A model generated the notes under the pieces. The model saw only the letters and a list, made by a program, of their open reading frames with translations. It was not told the DNA's origin and did not search any database. From Nocardioidaceae bacterium (GTDB taxonomy: Bacteria > Actinomycetota > Actinomycetes > Propionibacteriales > Nocardioidaceae): 11,128 bases of DNA. A program made the position numbers and the translations under genes. The DNA is taken from NCBI GenBank assembly GCA_013696015.1, contig JACCZI010000123.1:1-11128 (forward strand). Direction: 5' to 3'. The first letter of the stretch is position 1, and each line of letters opens with the position of its first letter. This document shows positions 1 through 6,546 of this stretch, in pieces.

Positions 1-136
1 GGTCTGCGGCAAGTCCGCACTCTCAGCGCCCGATGGCGCTCCCCTGTCGTACGCATCTCAGGCTACACCGGCCTCCCCAACCCGATGGTTTGGGATTGTG
101 GTTGGCCGGGCAGCCACGATCCCGAACCAGCGGCGG
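1..136. other. Non-coding segment downstream of hutI with small hairpins
   Basis: No convincing gene is seen here. The segment has two tight perfect hairpins: TGCGG/CCGCA (5-9 with 15-19, loop CAAGT) and AGCGCC/GGCGCT (25-30 with 35-40, loop CGAT). A long imperfect palindrome at 86-129 is listed separately. This density of stem-loops fits a transcription end zone between hutI, which runs leftward, and an unseen gene to the left. Whether that gene is convergent cannot be told from this window. Confidence 0.5.
86..129. terminator. Terminator-like hairpin after hutI
   Basis: The arms TGGTTTGGGATTGTGG (86-101) and CCACGATCCCGAACCA (114-129) form a 16-bp stem around a 12-base loop. It starts 8 bases beyond the hutI stop codon, where an operon terminator is expected. 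No T-run follows on either strand, which is common for actinobacterial terminators. As plus-strand RNA the two imperfect positions are G-U wobbles. As minus-strand (hutI) RNA they are A-C mismatches. The role as terminator is inferred from position and structure. Confidence 0.55.
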
Positions 137-1309
137 TCAGGCGACCTGGTGGCCGGCGCGCCAGACGGCGTGCGCCAGCGGGACCCCGGGACGGTAGGCG
201 AGGTGGAGGTACGAGGGCGCGTCGAGCACGACGAGGTCCGCACGCGCCCCGACGCCGAGGTGCCCGACGTCGTCGCGCCGCAGTGCCGCGGCGCCGCCAG
301 CCGTCGCCGCCCACAGCGCCTGCGCCGGGGACATGCCCATCTCGCGGACGGCCAGGGCGATGCACAGCGGCATCGAGGAGGTATAGCAGGAGCCGGGGTT
401 GCAGTCGGTTGCCAGCGCCACGGTCACGCCGGCCGCCAGCAGCCGCTGCGCGTCCGGGTAGGGCGACCGGGTCGAGAACTCGACCCCGGGCAGCAGCGTC
501 GCGACGACACCGGACTGTGCGAGCGCGTCCACGTCGGCGTCGTGCAGGTAGGTGCAGTGGTCCGCGGCAGCCGCGCCCAGCTCGCAGGCTAGCTGCACCC
601 CGGGACCGTGCCCGAGCTGGTTGGCGTGGATCCGGGCCTGCAACCCGGCCCGCATCCCGGCGCTCAGCACCGTCCGCGCCGCGTCGGCGTCGAACGCCCC
701 CTGCTCACAGAACACGTCGACCCACCGGGCGTACGGCGCGCAGGCGTCCAGCATCGGACCGGTGACGAGGTCGACGTACCCGGCGACGTCGTCGGCGTAC
801 TCCGCAGGCACCACGTGCGCACCGAGGTACGTCGTCTCCGGCGTCACCCGCCCGGCGATCGCGAGCGAGCGGGCCTCGTCGATGACCGTCAGGCCGTACC
901 CGCTCTTGACCTCGACCGTCGTGGTGCCCTGCCGGGTCATCTCCGCGACGAGCCGAGCCACGGTGGCGGCGAGCTCCTCATCGCTGGCGGCGCGGGTCGC
1001 GGTGACGGTGCTGGCGATGCCGCCCGCGGTGTACGGCTCGCCGGCCATCCGCGCGGCGAACTCCTCCGCCCGGTCGCCGGCGAAGACGAGGTGGCTGTGA
1101 GCGTCGACGAACCCGGGCACCACCGCCCGACCCCCGAGGTCCACCACGGCATCGGCCGGTGGTGCGTCCCTGCGGGATCCCAGCCACCCGACCCGGTCCC
1201 CGTCGATGACCAGCGCCCCGTCGGCCACGAGCCCGAGCCGGCTGCCGTCACCGTGTGAAGCGTTGTTGGTGACGAGCGAGCCGCACCCGGTCAGCAGCAC
1301 GCTGGTCAC
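137..1309 (-). CDS. hutI: Imidazolonepropionase (HutI)
   Basis: This cytoplasmic enzyme hydrolyses 4-imidazolone-5-propionate to N-formimidoyl-L-glutamate, the third step of histidine breakdown. The 390-residue protein has the amidohydrolase-superfamily plan and normal HutI length. Visible motifs are the metal-binding HxH at H71/H73 in VDAHSHLVFAGDR, the family signature EVKSGYGL near 133-140, GAH at 163-165, IHANQLGHGPG with H228, ADH ending at H251, and the metal ligand D302 in ATDCNPGS. These variants, such as the ANQLG and DCNPGS stretches, match the Streptomyces-type branch of HutI as I know it. The start is GTG, and its GTGA overlaps the hutF stop (1306-1309), so translation is probably coupled. 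It is the last gene of the operon, with a strong hairpin just downstream. Family assignment is confident. Confidence 0.96.
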   Translation of the reverse strand: MTSVLLTGCGSLVTNNASHGDGSRLGLVADGALVIDGDRVGWLGSRRDAPPADAVVDLGGRAVVPGFVDAHSHLVFAGDRAEEFAARMAGEPYTAGGIASTVTATRAASDEELAATVARLVAEMTRQGTTTVEVKSGYGLTVIDEARSLAIAGRVTPETTYLGAHVVPAEYADDVAGYVDLVTGPMLDACAPYARWVDVFCEQGAFDADAARTVLSAGMRAGLQARIHANQLGHGPGVQLACELGAAAADHCTYLHDADVDALAQSGVVATLLPGVEFSTRSPYPDAQRLLAAGVTVALATDCNPGSCYTSSMPLCIALAVREMGMSPAQALWAATAGGAAALRRDDVGHLGVGARADLVVLDAPSYLHLAYRPGVPLAHAVWRAGHQVA

Positions 1310-2652
1310 GATGCGGCCAGGATCTCGCCGACGACCGCGTCCAGGTCGCGAGCCGCCTCCGGCAGGGACATGTGCCGGGACCCGGTCACCACCGGGCTGT
1401 CATCCACCACCACGTCGGTGATGTCTGCGGCCGTGGCGGCGAACACCGCGGTCTGCGCGTCGCCGCCGGTGCCCGCGGTGCGCGCGGAGTCGGTGCGCAG
1501 GCAGACCAGGTCCGCCCGGCCGCCGACGACCAGCCCGCTCGTGCCCAAGAAGCCCAGCGACGACTGGCCGTTCGACGTCGCCGCGGTCATCAGCTCATCG
1601 GCATGCCACGTCCCACGGCGCAGGCTGATGAGGCGCTCGTCCATCTCGACCGCCCGCATCTCCTCGTTCATGTCGATCACGGCATGGCTGTCCGTCCCCA
1701 GCGTCAGCACCGCGCCCGCGGTCACCAGGGCTCGTGACGGACCGACGCCGTCGGCCAGGTCGCGCTCGGTCGTCGGGCAGAGGCACGCGTACACGCCACA
1801 GTCACCGAGCACAGCGATGTCCTCGGGGCCGAGGTGGGTGGCGTGGACCACCGACGTATGAGGGCCCAGCACCCCGTGCTCGGCCATCAGCATCGTCGGT
1901 GTCCTGCCGGTGGCGGCCAGGCAGTCGGCGTTCTCCGCCGGCTGTTCCGACAGGTGCACGTGCAGGGGGGACTCGCGGCGGTCAGCCCAGTCGGCGACGG
2001 TGCGCAGCTGCCCGGCGGGGACGGCACGCACCGAGTGGATGGCGGCGCCCACCACCACATCGCTGGCGCCGGCGTACGCCGCGGTCAGCTGTTCGACCCG
2101 AGTCACCCAGCCGTCGGCGTCCCCGTCGCTGAACCGGCGCTGCACCCCCCTCACCGGCGAGCCGAAGCCCGCGCTGAGGTAGCAGGTGTCGAGCAGCGTG
2201 ATGCGCAGCCCCGCCTCGCGCGCGGCCGCCACCGCCGCGTGTCCCATCTCGTTCGCGTCCGCGTACGCGACGCCGTCCGGGCCGTGGTGCAGATAGTGGA
2301 ACTCGCCCACCGCCGTGACACCGGCCGTGGCCATCTCGGCATACGTCGCCCGCGCCAGGCGGCGGAAGGAGTCCGGGTCCAGCCGCTCGGCTACCGCGTA
2401 CATCTGCTCGCGCCAGGCCCAGAAGCTGCCGCTCCCGGACTGGGTCCGACCTCGCAGCGCCCGGTGGAACACGTGGCTGTGGCAGTTGGCGAAGCCGGGC
2501 ACCACAAGCCCCTGCAGCACGACCGCCCCGGGGCTCGGTGCCGCGGGCGTCTCGACGGACGCGATCCGGTCACCCGTGACCCCGATCGCGACACCCTCGC
2601 GCACGCCGTCCGCGGGGCCCAGCCAGGCACGCTCGCACCAGTACGTGGTCAT
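1306..2652 (-). CDS. hutF: Formimidoylglutamate deiminase (HutF)
   Basis: HutF removes the imino group of N-formimidoyl-L-glutamate as ammonia and leaves N-formyl-L-glutamate. This marks the five-step form of the hut pathway, which then needs a deformylase. The 448-residue protein is a zinc amidohydrolase of expected length. It has the HxH pair H58/H60 in FANCHSHVFHRALRG, the GVTAVGEFHYLHH stretch near 111-123, the H231/H233 pair in LHVHLSEQ, and D321 in LTLGTDSH. These correspond to the four zinc-ligand positions of characterised HutF. A guanine deaminase or other triazine-hydrolase-like deaminase would be the alternative, but HLSEQ, GTDSH and the neighbouring hutI favour HutF. The ATG overlaps the stop of the upstream membrane-protein gene by 4 bases (ATGA, 2649-2652), and the 3' end overlaps hutI in the same way. 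Confidence 0.93.
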   Translation of the reverse strand: MTTYWCERAWLGPADGVREGVAIGVTGDRIASVETPAAPSPGAVVLQGLVVPGFANCHSHVFHRALRGRTQSGSGSFWAWREQMYAVAERLDPDSFRRLARATYAEMATAGVTAVGEFHYLHHGPDGVAYADANEMGHAAVAAAREAGLRITLLDTCYLSAGFGSPVRGVQRRFSDGDADGWVTRVEQLTAAYAGASDVVVGAAIHSVRAVPAGQLRTVADWADRRESPLHVHLSEQPAENADCLAATGRTPTMLMAEHGVLGPHTSVVHATHLGPEDIAVLGDCGVYACLCPTTERDLADGVGPSRALVTAGAVLTLGTDSHAVIDMNEEMRAVEMDERLISLRRGTWHADELMTAATSNGQSSLGFLGTSGLVVGGRADLVCLRTDSARTAGTGGDAQTAVFAATAADITDVVVDDSPVVTGSRHMSLPEAARDLDAVVGEILAAS

Positions 2653-3587
2653 CGCCGGCTCGGCTCTGGACCGGTTCCACTCTCCACGCCGTGGCGGAGC
2701 CGGTCCAGCTGTGCGTTGATGATGCCCGCCGGCACCTCGGGCGCCGACATCATGATGCCGAGCCTCCGGCCGTCGGCGAGCTCGATGACCAGCCCCGGAC
2801 CTGAGCGCAGGACGACGCCGCAGTCACCGGCCAGCACACGTTCGCTCGGGCCACTCAAACGCAGCGGCTTCAGGTGCTCGACCCGAGCGGCGGCGATCCG
2901 CGCATAGGGGATCTTCGTGGTCCCCGGGATTCCCCAGGGGGACAGCGAGACGCCGGCATCGTCCAACCGCAGCCGCATCCGTGCGAGGAGCACCGACAGC
3001 ACGGCCATCACCCAGCACACGACGGTGAGGGGGCCGCTCACCGAAGCGGCGGCGGAGCCGACCGTCGTGAGCACGACGGCGCCGAGGAGGAAGATGCCTG
3101 CGGTGAGCCGCGTCTGCCACACAGCGGCGCCCTCTGGGGGCAGCTGGACGCGGGGCAGCATCGGGTCGGGCCGCGTCGTGGTTTCGATGCGAGGCCCGTT
3201 ACCACAGGCGATGCGGGTGCCGAGCAGCAGCAGGGCCGGCCAGGCGAACAGCCACACCGGTGCCCACGGCGCAGTCTCGCCTCGGTCGACGGCCAAGTAG
3301 ACGGTTCCCACACTCGACCACACCCCGGCGATGAGGCCCGAGACGGCCGCGGTGACGAGCAGCACCATGCGCTGCACCTGGCGGCCCCGGTGGCGCACCA
3401 GCCAAGCGCTGATGGCACCGACGGCGGTGAGGAGCGCCGCGACACCGGCGCAGAAGTCACCGAAGCGGGTCAGCTCCGGCAGCTCGCCGAGCACTCGGTG
3501 CTGGGTGGCGGCCACGGCGGCCGGACCCAGCGCGATGACCATGGTGGCCACGATGAGCCGCCGTACCAGCAGCTTGCGCACCCTCAT
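2649..3587 (-). CDS. Six-pass membrane protein with C-terminal PH-like domain, embedded in hut operon
   Basis: This is an uncharacterised 312-residue protein. The N-terminal two thirds hold about six hydrophobic helices, roughly at residues 10-28, 44-64, 74-99, 108-127, 160-181 and 184-202. A very basic start (MRVRKLLVRR) suggests a cytoplasmic N-terminus by the positive-inside rule. From about 203 to 296 the pattern RLRLDDAGVSLSPWG, then TKIPYARIAAARVE, then GVVLRSGPGLVIELADGRRL resembles the bacterial PH-like domains seen in many actinobacterial membrane proteins. I see no catalytic motif and no transporter signature. It overlaps the amidohydrolase gene upstream (ATGA, 3584-3587) and hutF downstream (ATGA, 2649-2652), so it must be co-transcribed and is probably translationally coupled with them. 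A role in uptake or sensing of histidine-pathway compounds is speculation. The domain call is moderate and the coding call is strong. Confidence 0.85.
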   Translation of the reverse strand: MRVRKLLVRRLIVATMVIALGPAAVAATQHRVLGELPELTRFGDFCAGVAALLTAVGAISAWLVRHRGRQVQRMVLLVTAAVSGLIAGVWSSVGTVYLAVDRGETAPWAPVWLFAWPALLLLGTRIACGNGPRIETTTRPDPMLPRVQLPPEGAAVWQTRLTAGIFLLGAVVLTTVGSAAASVSGPLTVVCWVMAVLSVLLARMRLRLDDAGVSLSPWGIPGTTKIPYARIAAARVEHLKPLRLSGPSERVLAGDCGVVLRSGPGLVIELADGRRLGIMMSAPEVPAGIINAQLDRLRHGVESGTGPEPSRR

Positions 3588-4786
3588 GTCACCAGCTCCT
3601 GCAGGAGCAGCGCCAGCGCTGTGACGCCGGCCGCGCAGTCCGAGGGCTCGGCGTACTCATCCGGCGCGTGGGAGACGCCGGTCGGGTTGCGGACGAAGAG
3701 CATCGTGGTGGGGATCCCGGCCGCCTGTAGCACTCCGGCATCGTGACCGGCGCCGGTCGACAGCACCGGCACGCCGCCCAGCACCCGTGCGACACGGTCT
3801 CGCAACGAGCCGTCGAAGGCCACAGCTGGGGTGACCGACTCCATCGTCACGGTGAGGTCGGTGCCGTCGCGTCCGGCCCGCTCCTCAGCCTGGCGGGTGA
3901 CCTGGTCGACCAGCGCTTTGACGGTCGCCTCGTCGGGCGCTCGGGCGTCCAACCAGGCCTGGACGCGGGACGGAATCGCATTCGTGCCGTTCGGTGCCAC
4001 GTCGAGCCGGCCGAAGGTCGCCCGCGCGTCGGCCAGCCGGGCCTGCTTGTTCGCCGCGAGGGCGGTCATCGCGTACGTGAGCATCGGGTCGCGCCGGTCG
4101 CGCATGGGGGTGGTGCCGGCATGGTTGGCCTCACCCCGGAAGTCGAAACGCCACCGACCGTGCGGCCAGATGGCACTGGCCACTCCGACCGGAGCGCCGT
4201 GCTCGACCAGGCCGCGCCCCTGCTCGACGTGCAGCTCGACGAAACAACCGAGGCGATCAAGCAGCCGCGGTGTGGGGCCGAGGCGATCAGGGTTCCGCTG
4301 GCGGCCGCGCAGCACCTCGGCCAAGGTCACGCCGTCGCGGTCGCGCAGTCCGCGTGCCCGATCCGCTGCCAGGCTTCCGGTGAGCAGCCGGGAACCGGCG
4401 CACGCGATCCCGAAGCGGGCGCCCTCCTCGTCGGCGAAGCTGGCGATGCCCACAGCCCGACGTGGTTCGACGCCGCGTTCGCGCAACGCATCCACAGCGG
4501 CGAACGCGGACACCACACCGAGCGGACCGTCGTACGCGCCGCCGTCCGGCACGGAGTCGAGGTGTGACCCGGTCAGCACCGCATTTCCGGCGTCCAGGTC
4601 TCCCCACCAGGCGAAGGCGTTGCCGTTGCCGTCCTCGACCAGTGCCATGCCGCGCTCGCAGGCAGCCCCAGCGAACCACTCGCGGCAGGCCATGTCGGCG
4701 TCGCTCCACGCGAAGCGGCGGTAGCCGCCGGAGGCGCGGTCCCGGCCCACCGCGGCCAGCGCGTCCCACATTGCTTCGAAGCCCAC
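3584..4786 (-). CDS. M20-family amidohydrolase (allantoate amidohydrolase/N-carbamoylase-like), candidate N-formylglutamate deformylase
   Basis: This 400-residue cytoplasmic metal-dependent hydrolase belongs to the AllC/N-carbamoyl-L-amino-acid hydrolase branch of peptidase family M20. The expected residues are present: H75 in LTGSHLDSVPDGG, D86 in AYDGPLG, E120/E121 in SFADEEGARFG, H186 in FVELHVEQG, H222 in GEANHAGTTPMRDRRDP (dimerisation/substrate region), NGTNAIPSRV at 266-275, H348 in GAGHDAG and H373 in GVSHAPDEY. Such genes are usually annotated allantoate amidohydrolase. In this operon, directly before hutF and hutI and with no purine-degradation genes nearby, hydrolysis of N-formyl-L-glutamate to glutamate and formate is the more sensible reaction, since no HutG is present. 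That function is inferred. The start is GTG with GAGGGAG (4791-4797) four bases upstream. It is the first gene of the four-gene operon and divergent from the nitroreductase. Confidence 0.9.
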   Translation of the reverse strand: MGFEAMWDALAAVGRDRASGGYRRFAWSDADMACREWFAGAACERGMALVEDGNGNAFAWWGDLDAGNAVLTGSHLDSVPDGGAYDGPLGVVSAFAAVDALRERGVEPRRAVGIASFADEEGARFGIACAGSRLLTGSLAADRARGLRDRDGVTLAEVLRGRQRNPDRLGPTPRLLDRLGCFVELHVEQGRGLVEHGAPVGVASAIWPHGRWRFDFRGEANHAGTTPMRDRRDPMLTYAMTALAANKQARLADARATFGRLDVAPNGTNAIPSRVQAWLDARAPDEATVKALVDQVTRQAEERAGRDGTDLTVTMESVTPAVAFDGSLRDRVARVLGGVPVLSTGAGHDAGVLQAAGIPTTMLFVRNPTGVSHAPDEYAEPSDCAAGVTALALLLQELVT

Positions 4787-4790
4787 CGTT

Positions 4791-4797
4791 CTCCCTC
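4791..4797 (-). promoter_or_regulatory. Shine-Dalgarno that fixes the GTG start of the M20 amidohydrolase
   Basis: GAGGGAG on the minus strand lies four bases before the GTG at 4786. It supports this GTG rather than the internal in-frame ATG five codons downstream (MGFEAM). Confidence 0.7.
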
Positions 4798-4824
4798 TGC
4801 TGCCGGAGTCGCCATGCTGGTCGC

Positions 4825-5424
4825 ATGGAGTTTGCCGACGTGGTCCGCCGGCGCCGCATGGTGCGCAGCTACACCGACGAGCCGGTCGACCCGGACACGG
4901 TTGATCGCATCCTGTCCCATGCGCTACGCGCCCCGAGCGCAGGATTCAGCCAGGGCTGGGCGTTCCTGCTGCTCGACGACCCATTGTCGGTTATGACGTT
5001 CTGGCAGGTGGCCACTTCGCCAGGAGAGGGTGGGGACGCCTGGTCGGACGGCATGCGGCGCGCGCCGGTGATCGTGGTGCCGATGGCCGACCAGGGCGCC
5101 TACCTCGAGCGGTACGCCGAGCCAGACAAGGGCTGGTCGGACCGCGACGAGAGCCGGTGGCCGGTGCCGTACTGGCTCATCGACACCGGGATGGCGGCGC
5201 TGCTCATGCTGCTCACCGCGGTGGACGAAGGGCTCGGTGCCTGCTTCTTCGGGATCCCGCCGGGTCGCACGGACGCGTTCCGCGAGGCGTTCGGTGTGCC
5301 CGCGGACCACGAGCCGATCGGTGCGATCACGATCGGGCATCGCGCTCCGGACGGCGTACGAGGGTCGGCCGCGACGCGGAGGCGTCGCGGGCCCGACGAG
5401 GTCGTGCACCGGGGGCGCTGGTGA
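4825..5424 (+). CDS. Nitroreductase-family FMN oxidoreductase
   Basis: This 199-residue protein of the nitroreductase fold is normally an FMN-dependent homodimer that uses NAD(P)H. The physiological substrate is unknown. The N-terminus MEFADVVRRRRMVRSYTDEP carries the arginine-rich FMN phosphate-binding segment. It is followed by APSAGFSQGW (36-45), another typical cofactor-contact stretch, and by GLGACFFGIP (136-145) and the C-terminal GAITIGHRAP (167-175). The ATG at 4825 is chosen because family members begin at this MEF. The frame stays open further upstream, but that part is antisense to the amidohydrolase gene and has no family similarity. No good Shine-Dalgarno sits before this ATG; the nearest GGAG is 16 bases away. 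Its stop overlaps the gluconokinase start by four bases (GTGA, 5421-5424), so the two form a bicistron on the opposite strand to the hut genes. No link to histidine breakdown is evident. Confidence 0.9.
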   Translation: MEFADVVRRRRMVRSYTDEPVDPDTVDRILSHALRAPSAGFSQGWAFLLLDDPLSVMTFWQVATSPGEGGDAWSDGMRRAPVIVVPMADQGAYLERYAEPDKGWSDRDESRWPVPYWLIDTGMAALLMLLTAVDEGLGACFFGIPPGRTDAFREAFGVPADHEPIGAITIGHRAPDGVRGSAATRRRRGPDEVVHRGRW

Positions 5425-5945
5425 ACCTGCCGACCGGCGGCCCGCTGGTCGTGGTGACGGGGGTGTCGGGCTCGGGCAAGAGCACTGTGGGGGTGGAGCT
5501 GGCGCGACGCCTGGGCGTCGAGTACGCCGATGCAGACGACTTCCACCCGCCCGGGAACGTCGAGAAGATGCGGTCAGGGCATGCGTTGTCCGAGGCCGAC
5601 CGGGAGCCCTGGCTGGCCGCGATCGCGCACTGGCTGCGCCACCATGCCGCCGCTGGCGGTGTCGCCAGCTGCTCAGCGCTGCGCCGCAAATCCCGTGACC
5701 AGCTGCGCGAGGCGGCCCCGAGCGCGGTGTTCCTGCACCTGGACGGCAGCGAGCGGGTGCTGCGCCAACGGCTGCGGAAGCGCGCGGACCACTTCATGCC
5801 CGCGTCGCTGCTCGAGTCCCAGCTCGACGCACTCGAGCCCCTCGGAGTCGACGAACCGGGGATGCGCGCGGACATCGAGTCGTCCCCGGACGCCATCGTG
5901 GCCGCGTTCCTGCGCTGGCGGCGCCACGACCCCATCCCACGTTAA
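5421..5945 (+). CDS. Gluconokinase (GntK type)
   Basis: This enzyme phosphorylates D-gluconate with ATP to 6-phosphogluconate, feeding the pentose phosphate pathway in the cytoplasm. At 174 residues it has the usual length of the small P-loop gluconokinases. It shows the Walker A motif GVSGSGKST at 14-22, the family signature DADDFHPPGNVEKMRSG at 37-53 with LSEADREPWL, the CSALRRKSRDQLR stretch at 84-96, and RADHFMPASLLESQLDALEP at 121-140. The GTG start at 5421 follows GGGGG (5411-5415) at five bases and overlaps the nitroreductase stop. A longer reading back to 5157 only covers nitroreductase sequence in another frame. No gluconate permease or GntR regulator is visible nearby. The gene ends before a convergent hairpin shared with the GNAT gene. 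Confidence 0.95.
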   Translation: MNLPTGGPLVVVTGVSGSGKSTVGVELARRLGVEYADADDFHPPGNVEKMRSGHALSEADREPWLAAIAHWLRHHAAAGGVASCSALRRKSRDQLREAAPSAVFLHLDGSERVLRQRLRKRADHFMPASLLESQLDALEPLGVDEPGMRADIESSPDAIVAAFLRWRRHDPIPR

Positions 5946-5960
5946 CCTGGGATAGCGACG

Positions 5961-5988
5961 CTTCCAATGGGTTGGAACCCGTTGGAAG
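5961..5988. terminator. Bidirectional terminator-like hairpin between convergent genes
   Basis: CTTCCAATGGGT pairs with ACCCGTTGGAAG around the loop TGGA, giving a 12-bp stem with a single G-U wobble (T5968 with G5981). It starts 15 bases after the gluconokinase stop and ends 7 bases before the end of the GNAT gene on the other strand, so it can serve both. There is no T-run. The terminator function is inferred from position and symmetry. Confidence 0.7.
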
Positions 5989-6010
5989 TGACGCTCAGCC
6001 GTTGGAAGTG
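5972..6010. repeat. Three TTGGAA motifs at 10-base multiples with an 11-base direct repeat
   Basis: TTGGAA occurs at 5972-5977, 5982-5987 and 6002-6007, at spacings of 10 and 20 bases. The 11-mer CGTTGGAAGTG occurs exactly at 5980-5990 and 6000-6010. The last copy lies inside the final codons of the GNAT gene. It could be a local duplication of one terminator arm or a helically phased protein-binding site. The sequence does not decide between these. Confidence 0.5.
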
Positions 6011-6546
6011 CGCCCGCTGGAGCGTTCATCGAGTCGGGCCATCAGTTCTGCGGCGTCGGCCCAGGTGTACACGACCTCGCGTACCGTCCAGCCGTCTCCC
6101 GCAGCCGCCACGGTGGTGGCGACCCCGGTACCGCCGAGTGACTCGTACCACCGGCGCACCGGATTGCCGACCAGGGTGCTCAAACCGATGCTGCGACAGC
6201 CGGAGCCGATCAACAGGTGCACGGCGGTCGCGAGCAGTCGGCGCCCGTGACCCCGATTGCCCTGCTCAGGCAGCACGTGGAGTGCCATCACCTCGCCGTC
6301 GACACCGTGGTAGGCGCCGACCCGGGCCAGCCCATAGCCGACGACCGCACCGGCGTCGGTCGCGACCAACCACACGTCATCGGGATGGCCGTCCAACCAC
6401 GCCTGCCAGTCGAGCGTCTGTTCCTCCTCGGTGACGCCGTCCCAGTACCCGGCCGGGAAGTGCAGGGCGTACGCCGTCTGGTAGCTCGTGACCTGGACGT
6501 GCGCGACCGCCGCTGCATCCTCGGGCGTGGCGGCACGTACGGTCAT
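5995..6546 (-). CDS. GNAT-family N-acetyltransferase, coupled to hutU
   Basis: This 183-residue acetyl-CoA-dependent acyltransferase of the GNAT fold has an unknown substrate. The start MTVRAATPEDAAAVAHVQV is a typical GNAT first strand and helix. GEVMALHVLPEQGNRGHGRRLL (84-105) is strand beta-4 with the acetyl-CoA pyrophosphate loop, although the strict Q/R-x-x-G-x-G/A form is slightly shifted. GLSTLVGNPVRRWYESLGG (121-139) is the usual C-terminal motif B. The ATG overlaps the hutU stop by four bases (ATGA, 6543-6546), so it is very likely co-expressed with hutH and hutU. It may be a bystander or may act on a pathway intermediate or amino acid. Nothing in the sequence selects a substrate. 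The last five codons carry one copy of the TTGGAA-containing repeat. Confidence 0.9.
   Translation of the reverse strand: MTVRAATPEDAAAVAHVQVTSYQTAYALHFPAGYWDGVTEEEQTLDWQAWLDGHPDDVWLVATDAGAVVGYGLARVGAYHGVDGEVMALHVLPEQGNRGHGRRLLATAVHLLIGSGCRSIGLSTLVGNPVRRWYESLGGTGVATTVAAAGDGWTVREVVYTWADAAELMARLDERSSGRTSNG

Noticed and set aside
1..60. Possible tRNA or small RNA end suggested by tandem hairpins
   Set aside because: There is no T-arm consensus, CCA or cloverleaf. The hairpins are too small to support an RNA gene call.
85..765. A 226-codon plus-strand frame across the end of hutI
   Set aside because: The product is mostly Arg/Pro/Ala repeats typical of an antisense shadow in GC-rich DNA, and hutI is intact on the other strand.
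4462..4824. Upstream extension of the nitroreductase frame
   Set aside because: The extra residues are an Arg-rich antisense reading of the amidohydrolase gene. Nitroreductase similarity begins exactly at the ATG at 4825.
5157..5420. Upstream extension of the gluconokinase frame
   Set aside because: It overlaps the nitroreductase coding region in another frame and has no gluconokinase similarity. The GTG at 5421 has a suitable ribosome-binding site and gives the family length.
5989..5999. The 11-mer TGACGCTCAGC is shared with 8224-8234, both near ends of minus-strand genes
   Set aside because: In 11 kb of GC-rich sequence several exact 11-base matches are expected by chance, and similarity does not extend on either side.
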